Shown here: piece by piece, positions 17,992-27,021 of the stretch | Layout: each line of letters begins with the position of its first letter | Position numbering within the stretch: position 1 is the first letter of the stretch | DNA from: Bacteroidota bacterium | GTDB taxonomy: Bacteria; Bacteroidota; Bacteroidia; Chitinophagales; LD1 | Length of the DNA: 39,404 nt | Assembly (NCBI GenBank): GCA_947461105.1 | Contig: CANHIG010000004.1 | Location: 1-39,404, forward strand | Direction: 5' to 3' | Notes under the pieces: generated by a model | What the model was told of the DNA's origin: nothing | Database searches by the model: none | Seen by the model: the letters and a program-made list of their open reading frames with translations, nothing else | Translations under genes and position numbers: made by a program

Positions 17992-18019
17992 AAATGGAAG
18001 CGAATTATCACTTCCATTT
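17992..18019 (-). terminator. Intrinsic terminator between the two giant T9SS genes
   Basis: A perfect 9-base stem AAATGGAAG / CTTCCATTT with a 10-base loop. Read on the minus strand it is followed by TTTTCTTTT, giving the U-rich tail. It lies 29 bases after the stop of the 18049-21450 gene and indicates that the two large genes are transcribed separately. Confidence 0.65.
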
Positions 18020-18048
18020 ATCCCAAAATTTATAGTAACAACATAATC

Positions 18049-21000
18049 TTATCTCAACAAAGACATGTTGCCTATTAAGCTCTTTTTCGTTCCGGTTCCA
18101 TAAGTATATGTAGTAGTCCAAGAGTAGGTTTCCATTGGTGCATCAGCACCTTTGTATTTGCCATCCCACCCAGTGTTCACATCCTTGGTTTCAAATACCT
18201 TCTCTCCCCATCTGTTGAATACTCTCAACTCAAAGGATGTAGGAGTTCCGGTATATACGGCTTTGAATAAATCATTTTTCCCATCTCCATTCGGGCTGAA
18301 TGCCGTAGGCACTGCAATTTCAAAACTGCAATCATCTCTGATTTTCAGCTCCATCGTATCACTTGCCTTGCAGCCATTGTTGTCTGTGATGATTACGGTG
18401 TATAGTCCTGCATTTGTAGCATTATAGGTATTATCTGTTGTGCCATCCTGCCATCTATAAGTTGCATAGCCGTTTCCAGCGTTTAATACCACTACCTCTC
18501 CTTCACATATTGCTTTGTCTTCCCCAATATCAGGTTTTGTTGCTTGTGGTGTTTGACTCACAGTGGCAGTGCTAACATCTTTACATCCATTTACATCCGT
18601 TACAGTGGCAATGTATTGTCCTCCTGATATATTGCTGATGCTTATTGTGGCATCTCCTGTATTCCAATTATAACTGTAAGGACCACTTCCACTGGCGATA
18701 TTGATAGTTGCTGTTCCATTGCTGTTACCGCAGGTAGCTGGTATTGTTGCTATAGAATAAACAGTTGATTGCTGCGCAGATACATTTACAGTTTGTTCAG
18801 CTGTACATCCGTTGTTATTATCTGTTATTGTCAAAGAATATGGTCCAGCCAAAGTAACATCTTGGGTAGAAGTTGTGGCTCCTGCACTCCAGTTGAAACT
18901 AACACCAGAGGTGGTTGATGATGCCGAAAGAGTAACAACAGGATGAGCACAGTCAAGATCGATAGGGGTTTGTATGCTGAGATTTGGCGTTGCTCTGTCC
19001 ACTGTTATTGTTACAGATGCTTGAGATGCACAGCCATTTGAAATATTTGTAGTAGTCACTGTGTATATTGTAGTTGATTGCGGACTTGCTGTTGGGTCTG
19101 ATATGTTAGACTGTGATAAGCCCGTGCTTGGACTCCAAGTATAAGAGTAACCGCTTGTCGAGGCTGTACCAATTTGGACAGTACCTGATGTGTTTAGCAA
19201 ACACGTGATACTCGCATCTTGTCCAGCAATTGATACAGGAGCATTAGCATCCAATGAAACATCAACTTGGTCACTCGCAGAACAACCGTTCGAATTTCCA
19301 GTAACAACTAAAGTATAGGTATTTGCTGCAGTTGCAGTTGCAACTGGATTTGTTCCTAAACCATTGCTCCATGCAAAACTTACATTTGGAGTTGTACTTG
19401 CACCATCTAATGTTACAGAAGTAGTACCACAGAGGATTACTTTATCCTGACCTGCATACACATTAGGTTTTATGGTATCCACAGTAATCACTACCGCATC
19501 ACTCGATGTACATCCATTAGTTGGATTTGTAGTAGTGACTGAGTATGTTGTAGTAATCGCAGGAGCAGCAAAAGGATTAGAGGTATTAGTTGGAGTAAGC
19601 CCTGTTGTCGGACTCCATGTATAGATGTAACCCGATGTATTTGATGTACCTAATGTAACTATGTGAGAAGGATTTTGCAAACAAGTAATACTTGTATCTC
19701 TTCCTGCATCAGATACTGGCTGTGTTCTGTCAACTGTAATTAGAACAGTATCGTTGGACACACATCCATTTCCGCCATCTACAGTCAAAACATAAGTGGT
19801 GGTTGCAACAGGATTAGCAGTTGGATTTGAGGAGTTCGATGGAGTGAGACCTGTAGCAGGTGACCATGTGTAAGTAAATCCCGGAAATGAAGACGAGCCG
19901 ATTGATACTCCTGTTGGATTATTTACACATGAAATTGATTGATCCGGTCCGGCAATTGCAGAGACACAACAATAACTCTTTGTGGTGGGGAAAGTACAGA
20001 TAGCGGGAGTAAAGACCACATTAGTAAACACAAAATTAGTATTGCTGATATTTATTGCACCAAGTGTCCATTGTCCTCTTCCACCAGGAGTACCGGGAAC
20101 ATAAGTTGTATTTGTCGTTGGTGAACCCGAACAAGCATTTGTAGGATATCCATTGAAAGCATTTGGATATACATAAACTTCAATTATTGAATTGCTGGTG
20201 AAGTTAACTCCTTTTGATGCAATCAAAGCAAGAGTAACATTGATGGTAGGAGCCGCTGTTGCTGCAAACATGGAATCAAATACTGCAACACCATCTACAT
20301 AAATAGTCACCCAAAAATCTGCTGCCACTTGAGTACAGAACAACCCTCCGAAAGGTCTTTGCGGATAGGAATAACCTGATATTGAAACTTGAAATGAACC
20401 AGTTGTTGCAGCACCTCCCACACCTGCCGGACCAATAGTCACGTAAGCAGAATTATTTGTACCCCCAAATGGACTGTTCTTTGGTGTTGCATTACTTTTT
20501 GTAGCTGTCTGAGTAAATGTAGCCTGAGAGGAAGAGCCTCCTGTAGAGCAGCAATTAGGCCCTGCAGGAATACCATTATACGTGATAGAAAAATTTTGCG
20601 TTCCGGTAACATCATGAGTGTAAGACATGGTGTCGGGATTTGGAGAAATTGTAAATACAGAACCAAACGAGGCTGCTACACAGTCATTCTTTGGCACCAC
20701 ACTCCATTTACAACTATCAGTCCGCCATGTGATATCAACGAAATCGGTATATGCAGTTGGCACTCTCGGATACACGGTTACATTTACAGAACCTGATGAA
20801 AGAATGGTGTTGCCGGATAAACATTTTACACTCCATGTAATTGTTTCTGTTCGTGAAGTGCAGTAATTGCTATTTGAAAAAGTATAGTTCTTAGAAACAT
20901 CCGAACAAGACTTAAACGTATCTATAGTAGTTCCCGAAGATGTGGTAATTGTAGCCTCAACCGGAGGAACATTTATAGGTGCTGAAAACCCTTGATTAGT

Positions 21001-21450
21001 TTGAGCTCCTGTGAAATTTGTACTATTAAAGGGTGGAACAATCACATTTCCTGCATAATCCAAAACTTGCAGTGAACCACTTCCTGTAAAACCATTACCA
21101 ACTGAATCATAAATGTACAACATAAATGATGTGCCACTTGCTCTGTTTAAAGGACCAACACTTACGTTAATTGCATTATTGTTACCATAGCCACTTCCTT
21201 TGGCCACAGTATCTCCGGTTCCAGGATTTACAACTATCCAGCTAATTTGGGCACCTTGGCTTCCCGAGCTTCCCGACACTGTAAAAAAGATATTTGAGGG
21301 ACATGAGGTATTCGCTATTTTAAAATTGTAAATCTGATTACCACAAGCACTTGATGCAGTTGGCGTTGCTGCATACACAGGGCATTGGGCAGTTAATTTA
21401 CCCGCAAAACCTAATAAGATTAAAGAAAAAAGTAGAGCTGTCTTTTTCAT
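18049..21450 (-). CDS. Large T9SS type B secreted protein with PKD/Ig-like repeats (paralogue)
   Basis: A 1133-residue surface protein. The signal peptide is MKKTALLFSLILLGFAGKLTAQ. Residues about 22-490 are unrelated to the neighbouring paralogue and unrecognised; they are Cys-containing, with a CCSTGG segment and a beta-sandwich-like stretch (FWVTIYVDGVAVFDSMF). From about 495 to 900 come five or six Ig/PKD-like repeats of the form AGxDxSITC ... YTWSPxTGLTPxNxSNP ... TTTYxVTT ... NGCxS. An SprB-like unit (ATCGNSNGTATINIASG) and the CHU_C domain follow (PTAFSPNGDG, FNRWGEKVFE, GWDGKYKG). The last 330 or so residues match the 13868-17908 protein closely, so the two share a duplicated C-terminal module. 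Surface display by type IX secretion is expected; ligand unknown. A small secreted protein is encoded 52 bases upstream. Confidence 0.88.
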   Translation of the reverse strand: MKKTALLFSLILLGFAGKLTAQCPVYAATPTASSACGNQIYNFKIANTSCPSNIFFTVSGSSGSQGAQISWIVVNPGTGDTVAKGSGYGNNNAINVSVGPLNRASGTSFMLYIYDSVGNGFTGSGSLQVLDYAGNVIVPPFNSTNFTGAQTNQGFSAPINVPPVEATITTSSGTTIDTFKSCSDVSKNYTFSNSNYCTSRTETITWSVKCLSGNTILSSGSVNVTVYPRVPTAYTDFVDITWRTDSCKWSVVPKNDCVAASFGSVFTISPNPDTMSYTHDVTGTQNFSITYNGIPAGPNCCSTGGSSSQATFTQTATKSNATPKNSPFGGTNNSAYVTIGPAGVGGAATTGSFQVSISGYSYPQRPFGGLFCTQVAADFWVTIYVDGVAVFDSMFAATAAPTINVTLALIASKGVNFTSNSIIEVYVYPNAFNGYPTNACSGSPTTNTTYVPGTPGGRGQWTLGAINISNTNFVFTNVVFTPAICTFPTTKSYCCVSAIAGPDQSISCVNNPTGVSIGSSSFPGFTYTWSPATGLTPSNSSNPTANPVATTTYVLTVDGGNGCVSNDTVLITVDRTQPVSDAGRDTSITCLQNPSHIVTLGTSNTSGYIYTWSPTTGLTPTNTSNPFAAPAITTTYSVTTTNPTNGCTSSDAVVITVDTIKPNVYAGQDKVILCGTTSVTLDGASTTPNVSFAWSNGLGTNPVATATAANTYTLVVTGNSNGCSASDQVDVSLDANAPVSIAGQDASITCLLNTSGTVQIGTASTSGYSYTWSPSTGLSQSNISDPTASPQSTTIYTVTTTNISNGCASQASVTITVDRATPNLSIQTPIDLDCAHPVVTLSASSTTSGVSFNWSAGATTSTQDVTLAGPYSLTITDNNNGCTAEQTVNVSAQQSTVYSIATIPATCGNSNGTATINIASGSGPYSYNWNTGDATISISNISGGQYIATVTDVNGCKDVSTATVSQTPQATKPDIGEDKAICEGEVVVLNAGNGYATYRWQDGTTDNTYNATNAGLYTVIITDNNGCKASDTMELKIRDDCSFEIAVPTAFSPNGDGKNDLFKAVYTGTPTSFELRVFNRWGEKVFETKDVNTGWDGKYKGADAPMETYSWTTTYTYGTGTKKSLIGNMSLLR

Positions 21451-21502
21451 GTTATCGCTTTTGATTCTTTATAGATGAAATCATTACTAATTATGTTGCA
21501 TT

Positions 21503-21928
21503 CTATTTTACTAAACCCTTTCTCACTGCATCCGTCTGCATTTTTATGCCTTCTGCATTCTTAATACCTTTTCGCTTCAGATACTCGACTTTACTAGTAG
21601 CAGTATTTGTCCCGAAATCATCAATCCTCAATTTCGCTAATTGACTAAGTACAATATGCTTATCTTTTTCACTGAGCATATTATAGCTCACTGCTTCAAT
21701 AAGAAGACAAATTTCTTTGTATTGTACTGTCAATATTTTTGATAATTGAAGACTGGCATTTTGATATACCAAGGCATCTTCCTTATGATTGCTGCAAATC
21801 ACTAAATCCTCCTTCCCTATTGTTTCCTGCATTCTCTTCAAAGAGGATTCACTTGACTGCGAAAATGAAACTTTCTCAATAACAGATAAAAAAAACAGCA
21901 CAAAAGTGATTTTCTGAAATGCTTTCAT
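21503..21928 (-). CDS. Small secreted protein of unknown function
   Basis: A 141-residue protein with a signal peptide (MKAFQKITFVLFFLSVIEKV, cleavage near SFSQ). The mature part is about 118 residues, mostly helical and charged, with two cysteines (VICSNHKED and KEICLLIEA) that could pair. I do not recognise a family. It lacks a T9SS C-terminal domain and a lipobox, so it should be periplasmic or released. It sits 52 bases upstream of the 1133-residue T9SS gene on the same strand with no terminator between them, and a good promoter precedes it, so the two probably form one transcript and may act together. Confidence 0.65.
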   Translation of the reverse strand: MKAFQKITFVLFFLSVIEKVSFSQSSESSLKRMQETIGKEDLVICSNHKEDALVYQNASLQLSKILTVQYKEICLLIEAVSYNMLSEKDKHIVLSQLAKLRIDDFGTNTATSKVEYLKRKGIKNAEGIKMQTDAVRKGLVK

Positions 21929-21953
21929 AATTCGTATTTGATTTTTTTATTTA

Positions 21954-21983
21954 GAAACATAAGACTCTAACAAGTGTTTACAA
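21954..21983 (-). promoter_or_regulatory. Promoter for the small secreted protein / T9SS transcript
   Basis: On the minus strand a TTG element (21983-21981) is followed after 19 bases by TATGTTTC (21961-21954), one mismatch from TAnnTTTG. The ATG at 21928 is 25 bases downstream. The spacing matches the gcvH promoter. Confidence 0.5.
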
Positions 21984-22127
21984 TTATTTTACGATAGCGC
22001 AATTTAGTGATAAAATCAAAGCGCATTAACAGTTTTTTCTGAAAGTGTCAATTGTTTCGATAAACATCATATACGTTAGCCATTATCATAATGTCTAACT
22101 GCTATAATTACAGCTAGAAACGCAGAT

Positions 22128-22157
22128 AAAACAAAAATGCCACTTTTTCAAGTGACC
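22128..22157 (-). terminator. Intrinsic terminator of the alpha ribosomal operon
   Basis: On the minus strand GTCACTT-GAAA-AAGTGGC forms a 7-base stem (one U-G pair) with a tetraloop, followed by ATTTTTGTTTTA. It lies about 30 bases beyond the rplQ stop and is the natural end of the operon. Confidence 0.65.
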
Positions 22158-22184
22158 TTTCATTGGGATATTTTTAGAATAAAA

Positions 22185-22700
22185 TTATTCTGCTGTTTCT
22201 GTAGTTTCCTCTGTGGTTTCAGGAGCAGATGTTTGATCAACAACTGAAGTGTCTTCAGCCTTTTTCTTAGCACCTCCTGCTCTTCTTGTTCTTTTCTTAG
22301 GCTCAGTAGCTTTAGCAGTATTTTTGTTTTGAGAGTATATTTCATTGAAATCTACTAATTCAATCATAGCCATTTCAGCAGCATCACCTGGTCTGAAACC
22401 GGTTTTGATGATACGTGTGTATCCACCCGGTCTGTCACCCACTTTAGTAGAGATTACACCAAACAATTCCTTAATAGAATCTTTGCTTCTCAGGTCAGCA
22501 AACACCATACGTCTGTTATTGGTGGTATCGCCTTTTGATTTAGTAATCATCGGCTCTATGTATCCTCTCAAAGCTTTAGCCTTCGCCAATGTTGTGAAAA
22601 TACGCTTATGCTCAATCAGCGCGTTTGCCAGATTCATCATCAAAGCATCGCGGTGTGCCTTCTTTCTTCCTAAGTTGTTTACCTTATCTCCGTGTCTCAT
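22185..22700 (-). CDS. rplQ: 50S ribosomal protein L17
   Basis: A 171-residue ribosomal protein, clear from [20 protein letters not shown] and the [20 protein letters not shown] region. It lies near the polypeptide exit tunnel of the large subunit. It is longer than the E. coli protein (127 residues) because of a C-terminal tail of about 45 residues rich in Lys, Ala, Thr and Glu (from about residue 126), a feature common in Bacteroidota. It is the last gene of the alpha operon, 35 bases after rpoA, with a terminator downstream. Confidence 0.98.
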   Translation of the reverse strand: MRHGDKVNNLGRKKAHRDALMMNLANALIEHKRIFTTLAKAKALRGYIEPMITKSKGDTTNNRRMVFADLRSKDSIKELFGVISTKVGDRPGGYTRIIKTGFRPGDAAEMAMIELVDFNEIYSQNKNTAKATEPKKRTRRAGGAKKKAEDTSVVDQTSAPETTEETTETAE

Positions 22701-22735
22701 GACTTATATTTTTGAACAGTTACTTATTTTATTAA

Positions 22736-23728
22736 TTAGTCGTCAAGTTTCAATTTAGAAAGATCCATTCCAAATGAAAGTCCTTTCTCGTGTAACAATG
22801 CTTCGATTTCAACCAACGATTTTTTACCGAAGTTTCTGAATTTCAACAAATCGTTAGTGTTAAAGCTTACCAACTCTTCCAAAGAGTGGATTTTCGCAGC
22901 TTTCAAGCAGTTGAATGCACGAACTGAAAGATCCAAATCCTCTAATGGAGTCTTAAGCATTTTACGCAAGTGCAACAAGTTTTCATCTACTATTTCGTTT
23001 TCTACTGTAGTAGGAGTGTCGAAAGTAATATTCTCGTCAGTGATCAACATCAAATGCTGAATCAAAATTCTTGACGCTTCTTTTACCGCATCTTCAGGAT
23101 GAATTGTTCCATCAGTTACTATATCAAGAACTAATTTTTCAAAATCCACTCTTTGCTCTACACGGAAAGGCTCCAGAGAATATTTTACATTTCTGATAGG
23201 TGTGTATATAGCATCAATTGCTATAAAACCCGCAGGAAGATCTTTTGATTTATTTTCGTCAGCCGGCACATATCCGCGACCTTTGCTGATGGTAAGTTCT
23301 ATTTCAAGATTTACACTTGTGTTCATATTACAAATCACTAAGTCCGGATTCATGATTTGATACACATTTGTTTGCTTCTCGATGTGCTCAGCTTTAAATT
23401 GATCTACCCCTTTAAGCGTAAGATAAATTTTATCGCTGTTGTTGTTATCGTCTATTACTTTTTTCAAACGAACTTGTTTCAAGTTCAAAATGATTTCTGT
23501 AACATCTTCCAAAACTCCTTTGATAGTAGAGAACTCATGATCAACACCAGTAATTTTCACACTGCTGATAGCATATCCTTCAAGAGAAGAAAGTAACACT
23601 CTTCTCAATGCATTACCTATAGTAACTCCAAAACCCGGCTCCAAAGGTTTGAATTCGAAAGTTCCTTCGAAATCCGTAGATTTTTGCAAAACAATTTTAT
23701 CTGGTTTTTGGAAAGTTAATATTGCCAT
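22736..23728 (-). CDS. rpoA: DNA-directed RNA polymerase alpha subunit
   Basis: A 330-residue subunit that dimerises to start RNA polymerase assembly and contacts promoter UP elements and regulators. The N-terminal domain is marked by [20 protein letters not shown] and [18 protein letters not shown]; the C-terminal domain helix-hairpin-helix is [17 protein letters not shown] near residue 290. Length is typical. It lies between rpsD (37 bases) and rplQ (35 bases) in the alpha operon. Confidence 0.98.
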   Translation of the reverse strand: MAILTFQKPDKIVLQKSTDFEGTFEFKPLEPGFGVTIGNALRRVLLSSLEGYAISSVKITGVDHEFSTIKGVLEDVTEIILNLKQVRLKKVIDDNNNSDKIYLTLKGVDQFKAEHIEKQTNVYQIMNPDLVICNMNTSVNLEIELTISKGRGYVPADENKSKDLPAGFIAIDAIYTPIRNVKYSLEPFRVEQRVDFEKLVLDIVTDGTIHPEDAVKEASRILIQHLMLITDENITFDTPTTVENEIVDENLLHLRKMLKTPLEDLDLSVRAFNCLKAAKIHSLEELVSFNTNDLLKFRNFGKKSLVEIEALLHEKGLSFGMDLSKLKLDD

Positions 23729-23765
23729 AGATATATGATTTATTTAAATTGAATTAATTGATTTA

Positions 23766-24371
23766 TTATTTAGAGTACAATTCCACAATCAACTGCTCAT
23801 TGATGTTCTCAGGAATTTGATCGCGCTCAGGAAAATCAACAAAAGTTCCCTCTACTGCTCTCTCATCTACTGCTAACCAACCAAACTTTTTAGGCTTATG
23901 GCTGATTGCGCTTTGTACCACTGTCAAAGACTTAGAACGCTCACGAAGCGCTACTTTATCACCCGGCTTCAATGTGTATGAAGGAATATTCACTACACTA
24001 CCGTTAACCGTTACGTGTTTGTGACCTACTAACTGACGCGCTTGTCTTCTTGATGCCGCGAAACCAAGACGATACAATGTATTGTCTAATCTTGCTTCCA
24101 ACATTTTCAATAAGTTCTCACCTGTTACCCCCTTTCTTCTTGAAGCTTTCTCGAAAAGATTTCTGAACTGACGCTCAAGCAAACCATAAGTATATTTTGC
24201 TTTTTGCTTTTCAGCCAACTGAATAGCGTACTCAGATGGTTGTTTTCTCTTCTTAGAGATACCATGTTGCCCGGGAGGAAAGCTTCTCTTATCGAAATAC
24301 TTATCCGGTCCGTAAATAGCTTCGCCAAACTTTCTTGCTATTTTGGTAGTAGGTCCTATATATCTTGCCAT
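23766..24371 (-). CDS. rpsD: 30S ribosomal protein S4
   Basis: A 201-residue primary 16S rRNA-binding protein that nucleates small-subunit assembly. [17 protein letters not shown] opens the protein and the S4 RNA-binding domain is at [20 protein letters not shown] to [10 protein letters not shown]. The N-terminal zinc-binding cysteines of some S4 proteins are absent, so this is the zinc-free form. In other bacteria S4 represses the alpha operon by binding its leader; no such site could be confirmed here. Spacing to neighbours is 35-37 bases. Confidence 0.98.
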   Translation of the reverse strand: MARYIGPTTKIARKFGEAIYGPDKYFDKRSFPPGQHGISKKRKQPSEYAIQLAEKQKAKYTYGLLERQFRNLFEKASRRKGVTGENLLKMLEARLDNTLYRLGFAASRRQARQLVGHKHVTVNGSVVNIPSYTLKPGDKVALRERSKSLTVVQSAISHKPKKFGWLAVDERAVEGTFVDFPERDQIPENINEQLIVELYSK

Positions 24372-24406
24372 AGCTTATTAATATTCTTTCTTGTTCTGTA
24401 AATTGA

Positions 24407-24817
24407 TTAAACTCTTCTCTTCTTAGGTGCACGACATCCGTTGTGAGGTACCGGTGTAGTATCATTAATCACTGTAACTTCAATACCACTTTGGAATATT
24501 GAACGAATAGCTGACTCACGTCCCGCACCTGGTCCTTTCACAAATACTTCAACTTTTCTTAAACCTGCTTCATAAGCCACTTTCGCTGCATCATTCGAAG
24601 CCATTTGCGCTGCATAAGGAGTGTTCTTTTTAGAACCTCTGAATCCTACCTTTCCAGCACTTGACCAAGAAATTGCCTGACCCGTAATGTTTGTAAAGGT
24701 GATAATCAGATTATTGAAAGATGCATTGATAAATGCTTTTCCTTCTGATTCTACTTTTACAACTCTTTTCTTTGCTTTTGCTTTGGCACTCGCCTGAGCT
24801 GATTGTTGTTTAGCCAT
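24407..24817 (-). CDS. rpsK: 30S ribosomal protein S11
   Basis: A 136-residue platform protein of the small subunit. A basic, Ala/Lys-rich N-terminus (about 18 residues) precedes the conserved [20 protein letters not shown] and [17 protein letters not shown]; the end is [12 protein letters not shown], as in nearly all S11 proteins. It lies 30 bases after rpsM. Confidence 0.98.
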   Translation of the reverse strand: MAKQQSAQASAKAKAKKRVVKVESEGKAFINASFNNLIITFTNITGQAISWSSAGKVGFRGSKKNTPYAAQMASNDAAKVAYEAGLRKVEVFVKGPGAGRESAIRSIFQSGIEVTVINDTTPVPHNGCRAPKKRRV

Positions 24818-24847
24818 TGTTTATCTTTAAATTTCTTGCTTCAATTA

Positions 24848-25225
24848 TTATTTAGTTACCATTTTCTTGTTGGCAACTGTCTTACGCTTACCTTTTCTTG
24901 TTCTTGCGTTAGTCTTAGAACTTTGACCACGAACAGGAAGCCCTTTTCTGTGACGGATGCCTCTGTAGCAACCGATATCCTGCAAACGCTTGATATTTTG
25001 CTGAGTTTCTCCGCGAAGTTCTCCTTCCAGTTTCAAATTATCTCCGATAAATCTTACGATACCGTTTACGTTCTCGTCAGACCAATCTTTTACTTTGGTG
25101 TTTACATCAATGCCATTAGCAGCTAATATTTTCTTAGCTGTTACTTTACCGATACCATAGATATAAGTAAGGGCTATTTCGCCTCTCTTATTCTTGTTTA
25201 AATCTACGCCTGAAATCCTTGCCAT
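24848..25225 (-). CDS. rpsM: 30S ribosomal protein S13
   Basis: A 125-residue head protein of the small subunit that contacts the P-site tRNA and bridges to the large subunit. [34 protein letters not shown] and the C-terminal [16 protein letters not shown] with the RTRKGKRKT tail are diagnostic. It follows rpmJ by 25 bases. Confidence 0.98.
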   Translation of the reverse strand: MARISGVDLNKNKRGEIALTYIYGIGKVTAKKILAANGIDVNTKVKDWSDENVNGIVRFIGDNLKLEGELRGETQQNIKRLQDIGCYRGIRHRKGLPVRGQSSKTNARTRKGKRKTVANKKMVTK

Positions 25226-25250
25226 TCTTTATAGATGTTTTGAGTTTTAA

Positions 25251-25367
25251 TTAACCTTGTCTTTGCTTGAACTTAGGGTTCTTTTTGTTGATTACATAAA
25301 CCACGCCTTTTCTGCGAACGATTTTGCAGTCAACGCTTCTTTTCTTTACTGATGCTCTTACCTTCAT
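25251..25367 (-). CDS. rpmJ: 50S ribosomal protein L36
   Basis: A 38-residue large-subunit protein read directly from the minus strand: it begins [20 protein letters not shown] and ends NPKFKQRQG. The zinc ribbon of classical L36 (Cys11, Cys14, Cys27, His33) is mostly lost: Ser11, Asn27 and Phe33 replace three ligands and only Cys14 remains, so this is the zinc-independent form. It lies 9 bases after infA and 25 bases before rpsM, the standard order. Confidence 0.97.
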   Translation of the reverse strand: MKVRASVKKRSVDCKIVRRKGVVYVINKKNPKFKQRQG

Positions 25368-25376
25368 AGCCGTTTT

Positions 25377-25595
25377 TTATTTATATCTGAAAGTTATTCT
25401 TCCTTTATTCAGGTCGTATGGACTCATTTCCACCTGCACCTTGTCCCCAGGTAATATCTTGATATAGTGCATTCGCATTTTACCAGATATATGAGCAATC
25501 ATCTCGTGACCATTTTCTAACCTAACCCTGAACATCGCATTACTCAATGCTTCTGTTATAATCCCGTCTTGTACAATTAGGTCTTGTTTAGCCAT
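25377..25595 (-). CDS. infA: Translation initiation factor IF-1
   Basis: A 72-residue OB-fold factor that occupies the ribosomal A site during initiation. The start is ATG 25595 ([17 protein letters not shown]); an upstream in-frame extension to 25628 falls inside the leader and is not translated in any known IF-1. Conserved segments are [20 protein letters not shown] and RGRITFRYK-like [10 protein letters not shown] at the end. It is the first gene of this operon and has its own strong promoter; in many Bacteroidota secY (and sometimes map) precedes it, but here an MFS transporter does. Confidence 0.97.
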   Translation of the reverse strand: MAKQDLIVQDGIITEALSNAMFRVRLENGHEMIAHISGKMRMHYIKILPGDKVQVEMSPYDLNKGRITFRYK

Positions 25596-25606
25596 GCAGA
25601 TGAATA

Positions 25607-25621
25607 CCCTTTTTAAAAGGG
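25607..25621 (-). promoter_or_regulatory. Hairpin-forming inverted repeat in the infA leader
   Basis: CCCTTTT and AAAAGGG form an almost perfect 15-base inverted repeat within the short infA 5' leader, between the promoter and the start codon. It could be a small RNA hairpin or an operator for translational or transcriptional control. With so short a loop it may work as DNA rather than RNA. Confidence 0.35.
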
Positions 25622-25625
25622 AACG

Positions 25626-25656
25626 CAAATATACAACTTATCCACACACTCCAAAA
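25626..25656 (-). promoter_or_regulatory. Promoter of the infA-rplQ operon
   Basis: On the minus strand TTTTGG (25656-25651) and, after 18 bases, TATATTTG (25633-25626), a perfect TAnnTTTG. An A/T-tract region lies just upstream and could act as an UP element. The infA start is 30 bases downstream of the -7 box. Confidence 0.75.
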
Positions 25657-25664
25657 TTTTTTTA

Positions 25665-25678
25665 TACAATTAATTGTA
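25665..25678. repeat. 14-base perfect palindrome upstream of the infA promoter
   Basis: TACAATTAATTGTA is a perfect palindrome 8 bases upstream of the -33 element of the ribosomal operon promoter. It has no U-tract on the MFS-proximal side, so it is unlikely to be the MFS terminator. It could be a regulator site or simply part of an AT-rich UP element. Confidence 0.35.
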
Positions 25679-25719
25679 CGTCAGGTCAAAAGGGGGGCAT
25701 ACTTGCTTCAAAAGCATTT

Positions 25720-27021
25720 TTACTTATGTGAATTCTGCTGATTTTCAGCATTTTGATGATTTATCAGCCTTATCAAAGGCTGTCTGATTTTAAGAATCAC
25801 TATTGCCCCTAGCAGGCAGATGACACCAAAAACCGCCCCCGACCAGGCTATTTGGTCGCCCTCGTAAAAAAACGGCAATGCAAAAAGCAAAGAGAGCAAC
25901 ATCCGGAAAATCACATTTATCATAAAGAACACACTGCCTGTTCTGCCGATTACATGGTTCGGGATAGTTCGAAACATAAAAGTGACCCGCTGAATCCTGA
26001 CCCCGGCATTGCAAAAGCCGATTACAAGAAAGGTGGCAAAAAAGAGTAGCAGGTTTTTATTCCAGACCTGAATGAAAAACATGGCAGCTGCCAGAAACAT
26101 CAATATAATAATAGATGAAATGGATTTTTTATCGCCAAAAATCCTGATGGCTGAAATGCCAGCAAACAATGCTCCGGCTGAAAACACCATATCGCTCATG
26201 GCATATACATCTCCGCCCTGATGCAAAAAATGATCTACATATACCGGATTGATGAGCGTGCCCTGAATCAGGATGCAGAGGAAAACCAACAGTGAAGAAT
26301 TGCCGAAAATAAAAATGACCGGAAACTCCCTCAAATACTGAAAGCCTTTCTGAAGCCTGTCTTTCAATGCAGAAGTATCTATCACTTTTTCATGACTAGG
26401 GGCAATATTGATGTAGTAAATCATGATAAAAGCAAAAATATAGGTAACCGCATCAATCAAAAAAATCAGATGCACCGGCCAGGGGCGAAAGTGCATGCTA
26501 TCGGGCAAGTAGGCCGCAATAAAATTTCCCGCATGGCTTCCGCTGAGCAGTAGTGCAGCTATCGCCCCAGCAATAGTCCAGGTGAGCTGCCCCTGAATCT
26601 CGAGCTGCGAAGTCACCTTGGAATATTGATCTTTGTGCGTGATTTCCTGAGCGAAGGCATACAATGCCGGAAAATGGATGTTATATATAAAGACTGTTGT
26701 CGCATAAACCATAGCTGCCAAAATCCAGGGATAGCTATCGAGAAAAAAACCTGAAACTGCGGCAGTTGCCAGAACAATAAAGCCAATGGTATTAATCCAA
26801 AGGAAAATAGTTCTGCGGCTGTATCGATCCACCAGCGTACCCGCAAAAAGCCCCCAAAGCAGCGAGATAAAAGTAATCACCAGATAGATACGCTGAAAAA
26901 GAAGCGGCTCATGCACCACTCCAGTGAAATACCAAGGCACAGCAAGCATGGTGATGCCCTGCGATATGCCCGAGATAGAATTGGCAATGAGTAAATAAAG
27001 AATTGGACTGCGCTTTTTCAC
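25720..27021 (-). CDS. MFS transporter
   Basis: A 433-residue integral membrane protein with about 12 hydrophobic segments. The start is a GTG at 27021, giving MKKRSPILYLLIANSISGIS, which leads straight into the first membrane helix. The cytoplasmic loop between helices 2 and 3 has the MFS signature GLFAGTLVDRYSRRTIFL. The overall layout resembles the enterobactin-exporter-like / macrolide-efflux-like group of proton-driven exporters, but no substrate can be assigned. It lies upstream of infA on the same strand, 124 bases away, with the ribosomal promoter in between. The hairpin-rich region 27022-27466 is on its 5' side. Confidence 0.85.
   Translation of the reverse strand: MKKRSPILYLLIANSISGISQGITMLAVPWYFTGVVHEPLLFQRIYLVITFISLLWGLFAGTLVDRYSRRTIFLWINTIGFIVLATAAVSGFFLDSYPWILAAMVYATTVFIYNIHFPALYAFAQEITHKDQYSKVTSQLEIQGQLTWTIAGAIAALLLSGSHAGNFIAAYLPDSMHFRPWPVHLIFLIDAVTYIFAFIMIYYINIAPSHEKVIDTSALKDRLQKGFQYLREFPVIFIFGNSSLLVFLCILIQGTLINPVYVDHFLHQGGDVYAMSDMVFSAGALFAGISAIRIFGDKKSISSIIILMFLAAAMFFIQVWNKNLLLFFATFLVIGFCNAGVRIQRVTFMFRTIPNHVIGRTGSVFFMINVIFRMLLSLLFALPFFYEGDQIAWSGAVFGVICLLGAIVILKIRQPLIRLINHQNAENQQNSHK

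Noticed and set aside
24803-25126. Plus-strand frame of 107 codons across rpsM and the rpsK 5' end
   Set aside because: It is antisense to two certain ribosomal protein genes and has no family resemblance.
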